64,000 nt of DNA from Carya illinoinensis (Eukaryota > Streptophyta > Magnoliopsida > Fagales > Juglandaceae). The DNA is taken from the NCBI RefSeq assembly GCF_018687715.1, contig NC_056758.1, forward strand, positions 12,966,001-13,030,000, written 5' to 3'. A program made the position numbers and the translations under genes. The notes under the pieces were generated by a model that was not told where the DNA came from, made no database searches, and saw nothing but the letters and a program-made list of their open reading frames with translations. Positions 35,635 through 45,304 of the stretch are shown here, piece after piece (the stretch's first letter is position 1; each line of letters begins with the position of its first letter).

Positions 35635-36363
35635 TGATAGAGATTCGAGAAGAGCCATTCGCAATGTCACTAGGAGGGCTAGGCATGCCGAGGCTAGGAG
35701 GGTTGCATTGGATAGCATGCATGGCTCGGGTGGTGAGGCGTTGGGCGTCCAAGGTAAGTGCAACTAGAAGAGTTTCATGTGTTGGCCAATTCCTTGATTT
35801 TAGGGGTTGGATGACAAGATGATAAGAAAGTTGTATGAGAAGATGACACAAGATCCTAAAAAATAGGGGTGGAGGTGCCATCTAGAAGGGTAGCTGGCCA
35901 TCTCCATTATGTTAGGAAGTTTATTTATTTTTCACTTGGTTTATTTCCTTTTAATTAGGAGATTTGTCTAGTTTTAGTGTGTTTTTGATTATTTCCTAGT
36001 TTATTTCCTTTATGTTAGGTATTTGATTTTATTTTCTTTAAGTTAGGAATTGATGTATGTTGGGATGAGATCTATATTTAGATCTATTGTGGCTGAAACC
36101 CTAGAGGTTTCTATATAAGTTTCAGCATTGCTTGTTTATTCATCAATTATTATTATGTTTCTTCAATAAATGAGAATTTTCTCTTCAATTCTTTTGAGAG
36201 TTAAGTGCTTGCCCGAGCTAGTCTTCATTTTCACCAACAACCAATTTGGATCTTTGTGTTGACTTAAGGTAACCCTAGATCTAGTCAACCAACAAGCAAA
36301 AAAACACTAGATCTAATCACCCAACATGCCAATTACAAGTGAGTGAGATTGAGGCTTCCATCA
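35635..36363 (+). repeat. Gypsy A 5' LTR
   Basis: Starts TGATAGAGATTCGAGAAGAG and ends GAGGCTTCCATCA. TCTATATAAGTTTCAGC near 36111 supplies a TATA box, and CTTCAATAAATGAG near 36163 a polyadenylation-like signal. The first 130 bp are an orphan copy of the pol C-terminus, because pol runs into the LTR. By eye, about nine bases in ten match the 3' LTR in the first 200 bp. Confidence 0.8.
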
Positions 36364-36406
36364 ATTAGTGCTTTCATTGGGAGATTCAACCTAGCGAGAG
36401 GAAGCC

Positions 36407-37373
36407 ATGGCCAATCGACAACCAACTCATAGGGAGTGGATCGAGAACATTAAAGCCACTTTAGAGGCATAACAAACCACTACCAATGAAAGGTTTGGAA
36501 TGATTGAGGTACTCCACGAATTGGTAGATCAAAGGAGGAATGGTGAGAGAGGCGCCATAGGAGAAGAGCTCATAGTCCTGAGGGTTCCGTTGGATCTAGA
36601 AGAAGCCAATGCCGTGAGAGGGTGGACGACTCGATTCATCTTCTCAAAATTCCTCAAGCATTCATGAGGAATTGATCGGTGAAAGTGAAGGAGAAGAAGG
36701 GAACCGTGAAGAGAGGAACGGAGCACGTAGAGGGGAAGTTCTCAAGCCAAAGATGGACTTTCCAAAGTTCAATGGTGATGACCTGAGCACGTGGGTTAGT
36801 AGAGTTGAGCAATACTTTGAGCACAACTACATGAAGAGCCATGCTAAAGTGTCCTATGCCGCTTACTTCCTTGAGGGGGAGGCCAATCAATGGTGGCAAT
36901 GGATGAGGAAGACGTATGGGGCTAAAAGGAGGGAGTTGAAGTGGAAGAAGTTTATCAAGGAGCTTTTGAGGAGATTCGAGCCAACCGAGTATATGGATTA
37001 TCATGAGACTCTCTCAAAGATCAAGCAAACTGGATCGTTAAGAGATTATCAAAAAGTGTTCTAGTATTTGTATACTTGAGCACATGGGTGGTCGGAGAAG
37101 GCCCTTATTGGGACCTTTGTGGGCGGATTGAAGAGTCAGTTGGTGGTGGAAGTGAAGCTTAAAAAATCAAAGACTTTGATGCAAGTTTTGGAGGTTGCAC
37201 GGATTAAGGATGATCAACTTCAAGATCTAAAGAAGAATGGCCAGTTTGAATTGAGGAAATCACCCCCAATGGTTTCCAAGAGTGATGCAAACATGACTTT
37301 TGATAAGGACTTCTCACTGGGAGGTCCTAGTGGAGGTGCATTAAGTGGATCTAAACCCTTACCTGCGGGGTGA
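36407..37373 (+). pseudogene. Gypsy A gag remnant
   Basis: The likely start is ATG 36407 (MANRQPTHREW), 43 bp after the LTR, with a TAA after 21 codons and a frame change before the main block. The main capsid block, open from 36672 to 37064, shows PKMDFPKFNGDDLSTWVSRV, QYFEHN, FLEGEANQWWQWM and KELLRRFEP, a classic retrotransposon gag domain. After a TAG at 37062-37064 the same frame continues to 37373 with AYLEVARI-type helices. Gag assembles the particle in intact elements; here it is broken in three places. Confidence 0.75.
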
Positions 37374-37417
37374 AGAGACTATCTTGGGATGAGATGCAAT
37401 GAAGAAGAGAGAAGGGG

Positions 37418-38011
37418 CTTTGCTTCAATTGCAATGAAAGGTTTACTATGGGCCACAAATGCAAAGGTAAGCAAATCTATCTCATAGAGGTGGAGTCCGA
37501 GGAAGAGGAAGGTGTAGTGGAGGAAGAGCAAAGGCAAAAGCAGCAAGATCAACATGAGGTTGTGGGGGGAGACCCTCAAATTTCTATTCATGGTTTGGTG
37601 GGTGTTGTCGGGCCTAAAACGATGAAAACACAAGCACACATCGGCAAGATGGAAGTAACAATTCTTATTGACAATGGTTCATCTTTGAACTATCAATTCA
37701 AAGGTGGCTGAGAGCTTGAGGTTGCCTATGATTTATATTACTCCATTTGAGGTCAAGGTAGCTAGTGGGGAGATGATGATGTGTAGAGAAGTATATAAAA
37801 ATGTATGTTTGAAAACACAAGATCTTTAGATTGTGGTAGACTTGTGGCAAAGCCTACTGTTGGGTTGGATGAGGTGTTGGGTGTGCAATGGTTAGAGGAG
37901 TTAGGGAAGATTGTGTCGGATTATAAAAAAATGATTATGGAGTTCATGATGGGGGACAAATGGGTGACCATGAGAATGAGTGGAAGAGGAGGATGCAAGG
38001 CAAGGGGCTAG
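37418..38011 (+). pseudogene. Gypsy A zinc knuckle and protease remnant
   Basis: A zinc knuckle CFNCNERFTMGHKC lies at 37421-37462. An acidic spacer (VESEEEEGVVEEEQRQ) follows, then the protease strand VTILIDNGSS near 37653-37682, in which the usual DSG or DTG is DNG. A later piece (GLDEVLGVQWLEELGKI, 37805-38011) is the C-terminal protease segment in another frame. After 38011 the reverse transcriptase and RNase H are absent, an internal deletion rather than an insertion. Confidence 0.7.
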
Positions 38012-38026
38012 TGTTTTGCTATCATA

Positions 38027-39010
38027 TTGGCCTCCCAACCGAGAGGCTTGAATGAGGACCATGAAGTGAAGGATGGCGGCTTGGAGATGGAGTTAGGGGT
38101 CAAGGTGCCTCTTGATTTGAGGGAGTATGTGAGAAGATATGACACTTGCCAAAGGGTGAAGGGTGAGAGTAGCAAACCCAAGGGGTTGATGCAACCCTTA
38201 CCAATCCATACTCACTCTTGGGAGGATGTTATCATGGAGAGGTTGCCACTCTCAAATGGTTGTGATGGGGTGCTTGTAGCCTATGAAGTAGGGAGTTCAC
38301 CAAATGATTTGGTGGATATGGAACTTAGAGAGAGGGATGAAGTCTTGAAGGATCTCAAGAAGAATTTGATACGTGCTCAAGACCAAATGAAGAAGCACTT
38401 TGACAAAGGGAGGAGTATGGGATCCTTTGAATCGGGTGAGTGGGTATTTCTCAAGTACCTACCAAGAGAGCACAAGACACTATCCAAGACAACATTAAGC
38501 AAGTTGAGGGATAAGTATTTTGGTCCATGTCAAGTGTTGGAGAAGTGCGGACGGCTTGCAAACAAGTTAGATCTACCGGTCGGGATTCACATTCACCTTA
38601 TTTTTTATGTCTCATGGCTAAGGAGAAAGGTTGGAGATCCAACCAAGGTGGTGAGTGAGATGCCCATGGTGGATAAAGAGGGAAGAATAGCAATCCAACC
38701 CGAGAAGATCGTGGAGTATAGGCTTGTGAGGAAGGTTGGCGAAGTAAGAACCGAAGCCTTGGTTCAATGGAAGGGGCTTCCATCCGAGGATGCTACATGG
38801 GAGAGTGTTCGGGTTTTCAAGGATCAATTTCTAGATTTAGACCTTGAGGAAAATGTTGGTCTTGAAAGGGGGAGAATTGATGGAGTTCCGAGAAGAGCCA
38901 TTCGCAATGCCACTAGGAGGGCTAGGCGTACCGAGGCTAGGAGGGTTGCATTGGGTAGCATGCATGACTCGGGTGGTGAGATGTTGGGCATCCAAGGCAA
39001 GTGCAACTAG
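38027..39010 (+). CDS. Gypsy A integrase C-terminus plus chromodomain ORF (deletion product)
   Basis: An uninterrupted frame of 327 codons. Residues 25-55 are the end of the integrase zinc-binding region (LREYVRRYDTCQRVKGESSK); the catalytic core is missing and the frame resumes with the post-core helix (LRERDEVLKDLKKNLIRAQD), a GEWVFLKYLP segment, an IHLIFYVSWLRRK segment, and a C-terminal chromodomain (EKIVEYRLVRKVG, VQWKGLPSEDATWE, FKDQF). In chromoviruses the chromodomain is thought to steer integration to marked chromatin. The last 44 codons are Arg-rich and lie within the 3' LTR. The start at 38027 is arbitrary, since the frame arises from a deletion. Whether it is expressed is unknown. 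Confidence 0.7.
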   Translation: MASQPRGLNEDHEVKDGGLEMELGVKVPLDLREYVRRYDTCQRVKGESSKPKGLMQPLPIHTHSWEDVIMERLPLSNGCDGVLVAYEVGSSPNDLVDMELRERDEVLKDLKKNLIRAQDQMKKHFDKGRSMGSFESGEWVFLKYLPREHKTLSKTTLSKLRDKYFGPCQVLEKCGRLANKLDLPVGIHIHLIFYVSWLRRKVGDPTKVVSEMPMVDKEGRIAIQPEKIVEYRLVRKVGEVRTEALVQWKGLPSEDATWESVRVFKDQFLDLDLEENVGLERGRIDGVPRRAIRNATRRARRTEARRVALGSMHDSGGEMLGIQGKCN

Positions 39011-39601
39011 AGGAGTTTCATGTGTTGACCAATTCTTTGATTTTAGGAGTTGGATGATAAGAAGGTTGCTTGAGAAGATGACAAGATCCTAAAAAATAGG
39101 GGTGGAGGCGCCATCTAGAGGGGTGGCCGGCCATCTCTATTATTTTAGGAGGTTTTTTTTTTTTTTTTTTTTTTTTTCACTTGGCTTATTTCCTTTTAAT
39201 TAGGAGATTTTTCTAGTTTTAGTGTGTTTATGATTATTTCCTAGTTTATTTCTTTTATGTTAGGTATTTGATTTTATTTCCTTTAAGTTAAGAATTGATG
39301 TATGTTAGGATGAGATCTAGATCTATGGTAGCCAAAACCCTAGAGGTCTCTATATAAGTTTTGACCTTGCTTGTTCATTCATCAATTATTGTTATGTTTA
39401 TTCAATGAATTAGAATTTTCTCTTCAATTCTTTTGAGAGTTAAGTGCTAGCTCAAGCTAGTCTTGATTTTTACCAACAACCAATTTGGTTTTTTGTGTTG
39501 CCTTGGGATAACCCTAGATCTAGCCAACCAACAAGCAAAAAAACCCTAGATCTAATTATCCAATACGCCAATTACAAGTGAGTGAAAGTGAGGCTTCCAT
39601 C
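38878..39601 (+). repeat. Gypsy A 3' LTR
   Basis: Pairs with 35635-36363. It begins TGATGGAGTTCCGAGAAGAG, contains the pol stop at 39008-39010, carries a T-run of about 24 at 39154-39177 that is not expanded in the 5' LTR, a TATA-like CTCTATATAAG near 39348, and ends GGCTTCCATCA. Confidence 0.8.
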
Positions 39602-39670
39602 ACATTGTTGTGACTCATGGGTAGAGGGCTTGCATATAAATTGCTAGCTGAGTCGTACCCTTTTCCAACA

Positions 39671-40311
39671 TATAAAAATTGTTAACAATATTTAATTATG
39701 AGAGCCAATTTGTGAATTGGACGGCTCAGAGTGCTAGGGAGAAGGGTGTTAAAGTGTATAGTGCATGATTCAAATGGCCAACCCTGAAATTGTGCTTCAT
39801 TGATTTGAGAAAGCAAATTTCTAATAAGAGGAGGAAGAAGAAGGATTCTGCCATTGGTCTTTTGTGTTTCTTGTTCAGTCTAGAGTTACGGGGGCCAAGT
39901 ACTTGTACCATTGGATGGCACTAGGATAGCAGAACAGTTGGCATGTCTTGCTTGATGTTGGGTCATTGGATCCCAAGGACATGGATTCACTTGGGTTGTC
40001 CCTATTATGACTAGATTTCATTATCACATCATTTTATAAGGTATTTGGATATGACCCAACTAGTTTTGGATGCCTTCTGATCAAGAAATCAATGATGAAA
40101 AGCCTCCAAAGTCAACCTGGGTGTACTGGGGCTGGAATGGTGAAGTTTACCCTTGAGTTTCCTTTGTATCTGAGTGATTCTATGGATGGTCTGGATGGAT
40201 TGACTGAAATTAAAGATGATGAAGTAGCTGATAATGGTGATAAAACCTCTTAAACCTGTTAGGAATCTTGATTTTATCAGATATGCAGTGTCTTACTATA
40301 TCTGTGTAGAA
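39671..40311. other. Unassigned DNA right of copia B
   Basis: No known domain. A short plus-strand frame at 40138-40254 (MVKFTLEFPLYLSD, then an acidic tail ending in TAA) has protein-like composition and may be a fragment of a gene or retroelement end, but I cannot place it. No splice or promoter evidence. Confidence 0.25.
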
Positions 40312-40547
40312 TTTACTGACGTGGAGTGATTTTATTAGTGGCTGTTAAAGCCCCTAGAACAGACGAACCGTTTCGAAGGGATTATGATAGTTTTAGTGGT
40401 TCAAGGGTTACTTTATGTTTATAGCTCTATTTACCAACGTGGTGTGATTTTATTAGTGGCTGTTAAAGCTCCTAGAACAGACAAACCGTTTCGAAAGGGT
40501 TATGATAATTTTAATGGTTCAAGGGTTACTGTACGTTTATAGCTCTA
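40312..40547 (+). repeat. 118-bp direct tandem duplication
   Basis: Two adjacent units, 40312-40429 and 40430-40547, share ACGTGG, TGATTTTATTAGTGGCTGTT, AGAACAGACGAACCGTTTCG (one change) and GGTTCAAGGGTTACT, and end GTTTATAGCTCTA. They differ at about a dozen positions by eye. It lies upstream of LTR-like R/U5 sequence, in the position of the U3 enhancer repeats of some plant copia LTRs. Confidence 0.8.
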
Positions 40548-40994
40548 TTAAGCAATATCCTATAATGACTACAGAGTTAGCTCCGATTTTTTTAAAAAGA
40601 AAAATTAAGTTTGACCATTGTGGGGCTGAACGTTGTTTTTTATCAGTAGTTTTTCATCAACTGGGTTAAATTGGTTGTATTTAATGTTTCAGTTGCTCAA
40701 TATTTTTCAAGTGGCTGAACGTTGCTCAATTTTAATTGCTCATTATCATCCGTTTTTCAACCAAGCTGTTTGAATTTTTTTCTCTTTAATTTTGTCACTT
40801 AATTTCTTACCGGCTCATGTGTTAATAGTTCTAGCTCCTGGAAGCCCTTTTTTATATATTATTTTGGGTGTCTTTATTCTCTTTATTTGCCCAATTTTTT
40901 TTTTCTTCTTTTAAAAAATTGAATTGAGGTTGGCATCCCTAGTCAGTGGTTCATTCTCAAGAGTGATGCTCTTTCTTTGTACAAAAGTAGTGGG

Positions 40995-41044
<50 letters not shown>

Positions 41045-41622
41045 AAAAGAAAGGCATAGTGTGTAGATATTTTTGAGAATTTTCTAGACACAAAAGGTGT
41101 TTTTACTGGTGGAGTTTTGGACTCAACTACTTGTGCAGAATTGGTTTGAGTTATACGAAGATCAATTGGGCAGTTGTATCTTGTAAGAGTTAAGTCAAGA
41201 GAAGTTTTGTTGTATTGGTTAATTTGAAACTTTATATATTGAATAGGACTTGAATCTCCTTAAAGAGAACGAGATTTTTATACCTCAATCTAAACTGATT
41301 TAGTCTTAATTTTAATTTCATTATAATTTTTATTATATAATTGTGTATTATGACCAACATGGCATATTTTAGTTTGGCAGGAACTTCTGATATTAAATTG
41401 TGGAAGTTAAAAGTAGAGAGAGTGAAGGGTGTTGAAGAGTCAGCTATTTGTCTATTTAGGAATCAAGAGCTTTGGGGCTTTGATACCATCAAGAAGATGA
41501 TAGATTTCAGATAAGGAAGAAGGTAAAGAACTTTCACTAAAACATTGCGAAGCTCTTGCCATATGATGCTGATATTTGTTAATCAATATTTACACAAAAG
41601 ACAGGTTACATGAAAGGTAACT
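40548..41622 (+). repeat. Probable copia-type LTR (R/U5) and leader
   Basis: Non-coding. It includes a TTTTATATATT TATA-like site near 40850, a 40-base poly(T) run at 41001-41040, and the block GACTTGAATCTCCTTAAAGAG near 41249-41269, which is typical of the 3' part of Tork-like copia LTRs. A short plus frame with MAYFSLAGTSDIKLWKLKVER near 41359 could be the first residues of a gag. No element end was fixed. Confidence 0.35.
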
Positions 41623-43214
41623 TGTAACACTCCGCTCAAGATTACTCAGTAACATTGTCAAATATTGAGAATTTGAAAATAGTAACCCATGAGCTTAGTC
41701 AAGTGGAAGTTATGACCCTTAAGAAAAGAGAGCTTTTGTATCATGATTTGGCAAAATGACTTCTACCGTTGCTTTAGTTAGGATATTTAGAGATTTCTTA
41801 AGCAATGAATTTTTTTGTAAAAATAGGTTGCCAAGAGGCCAATAGCAGAATGACAAGTGGCATAAAGAAGACTTGCCACCTTAATGGGTTGGGTAGTTGG
41901 TTCATAGAAAGCCATAAAAGTTAGATGGATTTGAAGAAGGCTCAAGAATTGGTTAAAGTAACAGCAAGCTTGAAGAGATAAAGGGGCAGAGAAAGGTCCA
42001 AGACAAGGCCCAATGTGAGGCCCAATACTTAGGCCTAACTTGGTAAGCTATTGAAAGGAAAGGCCTAACAAAAGCTGAACATGAGGCCCAAGGGAAGGCC
42101 CATTTCAAGGCCCACATTAAGGTTTAGCATAATAGAACTTTTATACCCAATGAGAGTGCACCACTTGGAGTTTAAGCCTAGGATTTCCCTCATTGTTTCA
42201 AATGGTAAACATCACCACCTAGCAAATAGTTTTCCTTCTCTTACAAAACCTCCCACATGCCTCTAGGGTTATTTTTTTTAACCATGGTCAGCTCTCCATC
42301 ATGACCTCAAGCTTACATTCCCAAAACCCTTCATCATGCCATGGAATAGTAACTTTGACACCATGCATGCCGATTTCTTCTAGCTTTTCTCTCCATCATT
42401 TTTTTTTCCTGAGATTTTCATCTTCTTCACTTGCATTGGATCAATCTTCCAAACTCTAGAATAGTAGTTAGATTGCAATTCATGTCATGAAGTGGGAAGG
42501 CATGTCAATGCCAAGAAACGAACCAATTGGATGCACTAGGTGCAAATCGATGCACTCTAAGAAAAGGCCAACAAAACCTTGTTCTTTCAACCACCTCATC
42601 AACTGATTTCTTGCACTTAACCCACTCTAATGATACCCAGTTTTGGAAAATTCAAGCTTAAGATGAAGCCAAGAATAGCTCCCACGATCACTCCAAAAAC
42701 TAAAATATTTCACATTGGAAATAGAACTTGTTTTCAGCCAAACTACACCATTGTTTTAAAAAGTTTTCTACAGAAAACCTAGCCATCTTCACATGCCTAT
42801 AGTGTCACACCTAGATCTGAAAATGTGTCATCAAATCACCCTAAGAACCCAACATATCAATGATCAAAATTGATGGACACAATGGTGGGAAACCATGTGC
42901 AAACTCGCTGCTCAACCCTTCCCCATCCGCCCTCTTCCTATTGCTGCACATCAAACACCAAGTGTCCAACATTCATGCCTCAATAAACCTATGCAAAAGT
43001 CACTTAAATAGTATGGAATAGGGGCCAAGAACTTGCCACAAGGATAGGACAAGATTTGATCAAATATGGACGGGTTTTGAAGACTAAAACCGTCAGCCTA
43101 CACTTGGTTTCCCTTGAGGAATCATTTGATTTTTGTCCTAAATTCTGAAACCACTTAACCCATGCTACAACCCTCCTTTTGTCTTTTTCAAGAGTCAATA
43201 TTGTGATGTATTCC
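41623..43214 (+). repeat. LTR-like sequence beginning TGTAACACTCCGCTC
   Basis: TGTAACACTCCGCTCAAG at 41623 looks like the first bases of a plant gypsy LTR. The following 1.6 kb is non-coding with repeated AAGGCCCA/GAGGCCCA units near 42000-42110. No right end or duplication was identified; the next LTR-like edge starts at 43215. Confidence 0.35.
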
Positions 43215-44922
43215 TATAACACCCCGCTCCCCAATAAACTCATTTTTAGAATTTTTGGAGAATCGGTGTGTTACCAAACTTTGACTTAAATATTTCTTCT
43301 TAACGAAGTGCCAGATACGAAAGACCCCATAAATATATAAATTTAATCTTTATTAAATACTTAAATCTAAAAGAGTGCCTGCGGAAACATTTATTTAAAT
43401 TCAGTAAAGTCTCATGCGCTTATCAAAATAGCTTATTAAACTTTAAATCATAAAACTGAGCATGACATAAACTATCTAGGCCTTTGACTCGCCTCCCTTG
43501 GCCATGAAGTCTTGTCCTGCAATATAAATGTCATCACCTGTGGTGATTTAAAAACATAAAAAACATACAAAAATTAGTTAAATACTCAATAAGTATTCGA
43601 CTAATATGCATATTCATAAATACATACATAAATAACATGAATATGAACTTATCTTTCATTTATCCTAGGTCGGTATCCACTGTTGATCCCTGTGAGTTAG
43701 GGTTAGTAAATCTAAGTAGATTTTGATTCTACCCGTGGTTGCGAGTTGTGGAATTCAAAAATAAGGAAGACACATTGGATGCACTACTGGCATGTACAAT
43801 TTGGCAATGCAATATGCCAATAACATATGGTACCGTCTTTATATCATAACATAGGCTGTTTCATATCTTATTGTTCATACTTCATCATAATCATACTTGC
43901 ATACTTATCATATTATAGATTTCAAATGAAATCACATTCTTTCATAAAATTATGTGATACATGTTTCCTCTTATAAAAGCATGATTTCTCATAAATATTT
44001 TAATGCATAAATCTTCACATAAAATCGTGCTTGGATTTTTATAAATATTTTAATGCATAGCTCTCACATAAAATCATGAATTTTCATAAGTCTTTTGATG
44101 CATAACTTCTTTCATAAAATCATGAATTTTCATAAATAATTTAATACATAATTCTTCACAAAAAATCATGAATTTTCATAACTTTATCATGACTTGAGTA
44201 GGTAAAAATGGGCTTCCAATAGAGGGCATACATGCATAATATTTTTATAAAAGACATATCGTTTACTGTACATACGTCTAAGGGTATGATCATGCTTTAC
44301 CTCACAGCATTAATCCATTATTTCAGACATAAAATCGATCACATGAACTGGAAGGAAAGAGAAAACGTGAGAGATGCTTGTAGACTAGAGGTGCTCTGTG
44401 TGATTTTGGATAAGCAGAAACTACACGAAGGCTTGAAAAGGAATGAGATACATGTAAAGTGCATGGGGCTGGGCATATATATAAGGAGTCTATTTAAGAG
44501 TTTTAATGTGAAGATGATTTGTAGAGTTGTATCCCTGTTGGAATTTGATGCCGATGAGTTCAAGTTTGAGATTGACTAGGTCATAATCATTCAAGAAGAG
44601 AGTTTGAATTTAAAAACATGACCTAGCAGTTCATTTAATATAAGATTAATAGCGAATAAGATTGCGTAGGGGACTTCAATCAGTGATGATCGTAAATTGA
44701 AATAAATTTCTAATGGCCAATGTTTAAATTCTAAAAGGAGTTTAACTTATTCAATAAATAATAAATGAGATTTAACCTAGTTATTGAACCAAATTAAAAC
44801 TACTAATCAATCTCAATAATTTATTGCTCGCGGGTTTATCCAATATGCTCATTAAATATAATTTTGGCCCAATAAAAATTATTAATATCTCAATCTTAGA
44901 ATTATTGGGCCGGGTTGTTACA
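43215..44922 (-). repeat. LTR-like sequence, 1.7 kb, minus orientation
   Basis: On the minus strand it starts TGTAACAACCCGGCCCAATA at 44922 and ends GGAGCGGGGTGTTATA at 43215, where the expected CA is TA. A TATA-like CCTTATATATATGCCC lies near 44478 on the minus strand. The inverted edges TGTAACAACCC and GGGTGTTATA support LTR identity. The flanks (ATTCC left, AACTC right) do not form a duplication, so this may be a recombined LTR. The 115-codon frame at 44232-44579 inside it shows no domain and is not called. Confidence 0.45.
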
Positions 44923-45304
44923 AACTCAATTATTAATATCTTGACCAAATAGTCATATAAACTCCATATTACATTCAATATGCATAAACATCAATCCACC
45001 AAACCTTCATAAACACTTTACTCAATTTACAATTCTCTTGGCAACACATACATACTTCAAAATTACAACCCAACACAACACACATACTCTATAACAAACT
45101 CCTAATCAATATATCACTTCATCATAGTTTATCACAACCAACACTTTCAACGCAAACAAATGTATCCAATTTATGGACCACATAGTCCTCATGTACATTC
45201 AAATCACAAACCATTGTGTTGAGTAAAAAGCCAACCAACTCTTCAACTAAATCAATATTCACATATAATTTAAACGCATTATCCATTTAACTCAATACAC
45301 AACA

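Larger units (their letters stand above)
35635..39601 (+). mobile_element. Gypsy A: internally deleted Ty3/gypsy chromovirus
   Basis: A 3.97-kb plus-strand element with two similar LTRs (35635-36363 and 38878-39601), each starting TGAT and ending CCATCA. The flanks share CATTGTTG (35627-35634 and 39602-39609), longer than the usual 5-bp duplication, so part may be chance. Gag, zinc knuckle, protease fragments, a scrap of integrase and a chromodomain are present; reverse transcriptase, RNase H and the integrase catalytic core are deleted. It cannot move by itself. It inserted into the copia B LTR. Confidence 0.85.
25855..39670 (-). mobile_element. Copia B: truncated Ty1/copia element with nested insertions
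   Basis: A minus-strand copia element reconstructed from collinear pieces: 5' LTR (39670 to 35239, split by gypsy A), gag (35223-34380), protease and pre-integrase (33259-32758), integrase (26980-25990). Between the pieces lie gypsy A, a MITE, a hAT-like element and L1-2. Reverse transcriptase, RNase H and the 3' LTR are missing beyond 25855. The LTR has perfect inverted ends TGTTGG and CCAACA and is about 457 bp once gypsy A is set aside. Gag begins only 15 bp inside the LTR edge, leaving no room for a normal primer-binding site. Confidence 0.75.
35239..39670 (-). repeat. Copia B 5' LTR, split by gypsy A
   Basis: Two segments, 35239-35634 and 39610-39670, make one LTR of about 457 bp with perfect inverted ends (TGTTGG at 35239 and CCAACA ending at 39670). 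GCATATAAATTGC near 39630 is in the U3 position but reads as a TATA box in the plus sense, so the promoter call is weak. The complete gypsy A element separates the segments. Confidence 0.6.

Noticed and set aside
41001..41175. Possible minus-strand SINE: T40 run with TGGGCAGTT at both 40991-40999 and 41167-41175
   Set aside because: The sequence between looks continuous with LTR-type DNA on both sides, has no tRNA-derived head, and a 9-bp match can be chance. The T-run is better seen as a homopolymer.
44232..44579. 115-codon plus frame
   Set aside because: It lies inside the minus-strand LTR-like sequence, is antisense to its leader, and has no known domain.
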